Positions 6,225 to 7,420 of a DNA stretch of 7,420 nucleotides are shown one piece after another (position 1 is the first letter of the stretch; each line of letters opens with the position of its first letter). A program made the position numbers and the translations under genes. The notes under the pieces were generated by a model, which made no database searches, had not been told where the DNA came from, and saw only the letters and a list, made by a program, of their open reading frames with translations. The stretch is from Deltaproteobacteria bacterium (GTDB lineage: Bacteria > SAR324 > NAC60-12): assembly GCA_003541985.1 (NCBI GenBank), contig DPLM01000037.1, positions 1-7,420 on the forward strand, given 5' to 3'.

Positions 6225-6932
6225 ATGAAAGTTCTTCTCGCAGGGGGCAGTGGTCGGGTAGCAACACTTGTCACTCCCTTTCTATCCAAGCGTCATCAAC
6301 TGCGTATTTACGATCGTAATCCACCAGCTGATCAGTCGGTGGAATTTCTTCAAGGAGAATTAACCGATCCAGTTGCTTTAGAGCAAGCTGTCGAGGGAAT
6401 GGAAGCTTTTATTTATCTGGCCATGGGCAGGGAAGACTGGGATACCTGGCAAGGAGTTGACTCTGCTTACGATGTGAATGTCAAGGGTCTGCATATCCTA
6501 TTGAGAAGTGCTCAGGCCGCAGGGATTCAACAAGCGGTTTATTGTAGCAGTATGTCGGTATATGCTGACCTTCGGAAGCGCTACTTTCAAGATGAGGATA
6601 TTCCACCAGATGAAACTGAGCTTTATGGTTTCACGAAGTGGATAGGTGAAGAGATTTGCCGCAATGCTTGGCGAAGATGGGGAATGCATACTAATGCCCT
6701 GCGTCTTTGTCATCCTACCCTGAAAGAAAAGTGGATTTTGGAGACTCGAGAAGGAGTTACTACAATAGCTACAACTGACGAAGATGTTGCCTCTGCAATG
6801 TTGGCAGCACTTGAACTGAAGGCGGGTTTTCAAGCATTTATGATCAGTGGAGACTTTGAGCAGCAGATTATGTGCATGGCCAAAGCTGAACGTATGTTGG
6901 GTTGGACTCCTAAAGCCCGACCCATCAGATAA
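6225..6932 (+). CDS. NAD-dependent epimerase/dehydratase-like SDR protein
   Basis: Predicted cytosolic oxidoreductase or epimerase of the extended short-chain dehydrogenase/reductase superfamily, 235 aa. The N-terminal Rossmann motif is LLAGGSGRVA (4-13), where the third glycine of the usual GxxGxxG is replaced by A13. D30 at the end of the second strand (RIYDRN) favours NAD over NADP. N85 lies in DVNVKG, the serines are in YCSSMSVYA (106-114), and the catalytic pair is Y134-x-x-x-K138 in YGFTKWIGE. At 235 aa it is shorter than the roughly 300 typical of nucleotide-sugar epimerases, closer to uronate-dehydrogenase-sized members, so the C-terminal substrate domain is reduced. It begins 33 nt after the second permease behind a weak ggaaa site (6216-6220), so it probably belongs to the transporter operon. 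The likely substrate is a sugar or sugar acid linked to the imported compound, but it cannot be named. Confidence 0.85.
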   Translation: MKVLLAGGSGRVATLVTPFLSKRHQLRIYDRNPPADQSVEFLQGELTDPVALEQAVEGMEAFIYLAMGREDWDTWQGVDSAYDVNVKGLHILLRSAQAAGIQQAVYCSSMSVYADLRKRYFQDEDIPPDETELYGFTKWIGEEICRNAWRRWGMHTNALRLCHPTLKEKWILETREGVTTIATTDEDVASAMLAALELKAGFQAFMISGDFEQQIMCMAKAERMLGWTPKARPIR

Positions 6933-6952
6933 TGCCCCATTGGCAAATGAAA

Positions 6953-6996
6953 TTCATGCAGATTTGCTTCAATAAAATCTTTAATCTGCTGATGAA
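6953..6996 (+). promoter_or_regulatory. Bulged 12-bp stem-loop before the terminal gene
   Basis: Arm 6953-6964 (ttcatgcagatt) pairs with 6983-6996: seven bp (gcagatt/aatctgc), a two-nt bulge (tg, 6990-6991), then five bp (ttcat/atgaa). The loop is 18 nt. Inside it an alternative six-bp hairpin is possible (agattt 6960-6965 with aaatct 6975-6980), mutually exclusive with the inner part of the larger stem. No T-run follows, so it is more likely a processing or regulatory structure than an intrinsic terminator. Confidence 0.4.
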
Positions 6997-7022
6997 AACT
7001 AACTTCTTGAAGAGAGATAAAA

Positions 7023-7420
7023 ATGGCTTTTTTGGTAAAGAAACGTGGAAAGTTATCCTACTACTATGAGGGTGAAGATCCTGTCTTATCAGCAATGGTA
7101 GTAGAAGAACAGCCTGATGGAGACCTGCGGATTCACTTCTCCGGACTTACTGGAGGGCATTCTGCTACGAAGGTTCTTCAGTTAGATTCAGTCACCACCA
7201 TGGAACCTGCGATTGAAGTTCCTCTGGTTTTTCGTTGCTGGGAGCATTGGTTGCGGGAAGCTGGTATTTGTCAGTCCATTGCTGAAATTGACTTTATAGA
7301 GATTCATGCATTTGGAGCTCAACCGAAGTCTCCCAGTCCTCTATCTGATCCTACAGGGTATCGCAAAGAGCAAGAACGAGTTCGTGCTGAATATGCGAAG
7401 GCTTACCGCAATTTCTTCAA
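7023..7420 (+). CDS. Protein of unknown function (3'-truncated)
   Basis: An open frame begins with ATG at 7023 and runs without a stop to the window end: 132 full codons, beginning MAFLVKKRGKLSYYYEGEDP. An in-frame stop at 7008-7010 with no other start codon between fixes the start, and a weak gagag site (7012-7016) sits six nt upstream. I recognise no family. The visible part has no signal peptide or membrane segment. It contains an aromatic run (SYYYEGED, 12-19), a Gly/His segment (FSGLTGGHSATK), a Trp/Cys-containing stretch (FRCWEHWLREAGIC), a Pro/Ser-rich linker (QPKSPSPLSDP) and a charged, probably helical end (YRKEQERVRAEYAKAY). The early strand-like content suggests a beta-rich N-terminal domain. 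It lies 90 nt after the SDR gene on the same strand, so it may share the operon, though a stem-loop intervenes. Confidence 0.8.
   Translation, partial: MAFLVKKRGKLSYYYEGEDPVLSAMVVEEQPDGDLRIHFSGLTGGHSATKVLQLDSVTTMEPAIEVPLVFRCWEHWLREAGICQSIAEIDFIEIHAFGAQPKSPSPLSDPTGYRKEQERVRAEYAKAYRNFF

Overview
This 7.4 kb window comes from a Gram-negative-type bacterial chromosome. It is dominated by a carbohydrate ABC importer locus. The best-supported identity is an N-acetylglucosamine/N,N'-diacetylchitobiose (NgcEFG-type) uptake system with associated sugar enzymes. The window looks moderately AT-rich by eye. The substrate-binding protein carries a Tat signal with no lipobox cysteine, and the NagZ resembles proteobacterial, especially alphaproteobacterial, cytosolic NagZ. 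A marine proteobacterium or a related group such as SAR324 is plausible, but that taxonomic guess is weak. I see no rRNA, tRNA, CRISPR array, insertion sequence or phage gene.

Layout. (1) Positions 1-517 hold the C-terminal half of a MalK/UgpC-type importer ATPase, cut by the window edge. (2) After a 50-nt A-rich gap comes a 352-aa metal-dependent dehydrogenase of the glycerol-1-phosphate/glycerol dehydrogenase superfamily (568-1626), probably co-transcribed with the ATPase. (3) A weak stem followed by a six-T run (1628-1669) lies in the 26-nt convergent gap and runs into the end of the next gene. (4) nagZ, a GH3 beta-N-acetylhexosaminidase, lies on the minus strand (1653-2624). (5) A 283-nt divergent intergenic region (2625-2907) contains a perfect 8-bp dyad just upstream of the transporter genes. 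(6) The transporter runs on the plus strand: Tat-exported NgcE-like binding protein (2908-4305), a 165-nt spacer with two stem-loops, then two MalF/MalG-type permeases (4471-5346, 5355-6191). (7) A short SDR/NAD-dependent epimerase-like gene follows (6225-6932), then a long stem-loop (6953-6996), then the start of an unrecognised gene (7023 to the window end).

How the parts may work together (inference). The binding protein captures GlcNAc or a short chito-oligosaccharide in the periplasm. The two permeases, with an ATPase that could be the truncated one at the left edge, import it. Cytosolic NagZ could release GlcNAc from imported oligosaccharides or muropeptide-type fragments. The dehydrogenase and the SDR enzyme suggest a further oxidation or epimerisation of the imported sugar or a derivative, but their substrates cannot be read from sequence. 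No GlcNAc kinase, deacetylase, deaminase or transcriptional regulator is visible here.

I found no clearly new defence or mobile system. The most interesting points are the tandem hairpins between binding protein and permeases, the dehydrogenase with an Asp-to-Asn change at a conserved active-site position, the dyad upstream of ngcE, and the unknown terminal gene behind a stem-loop.
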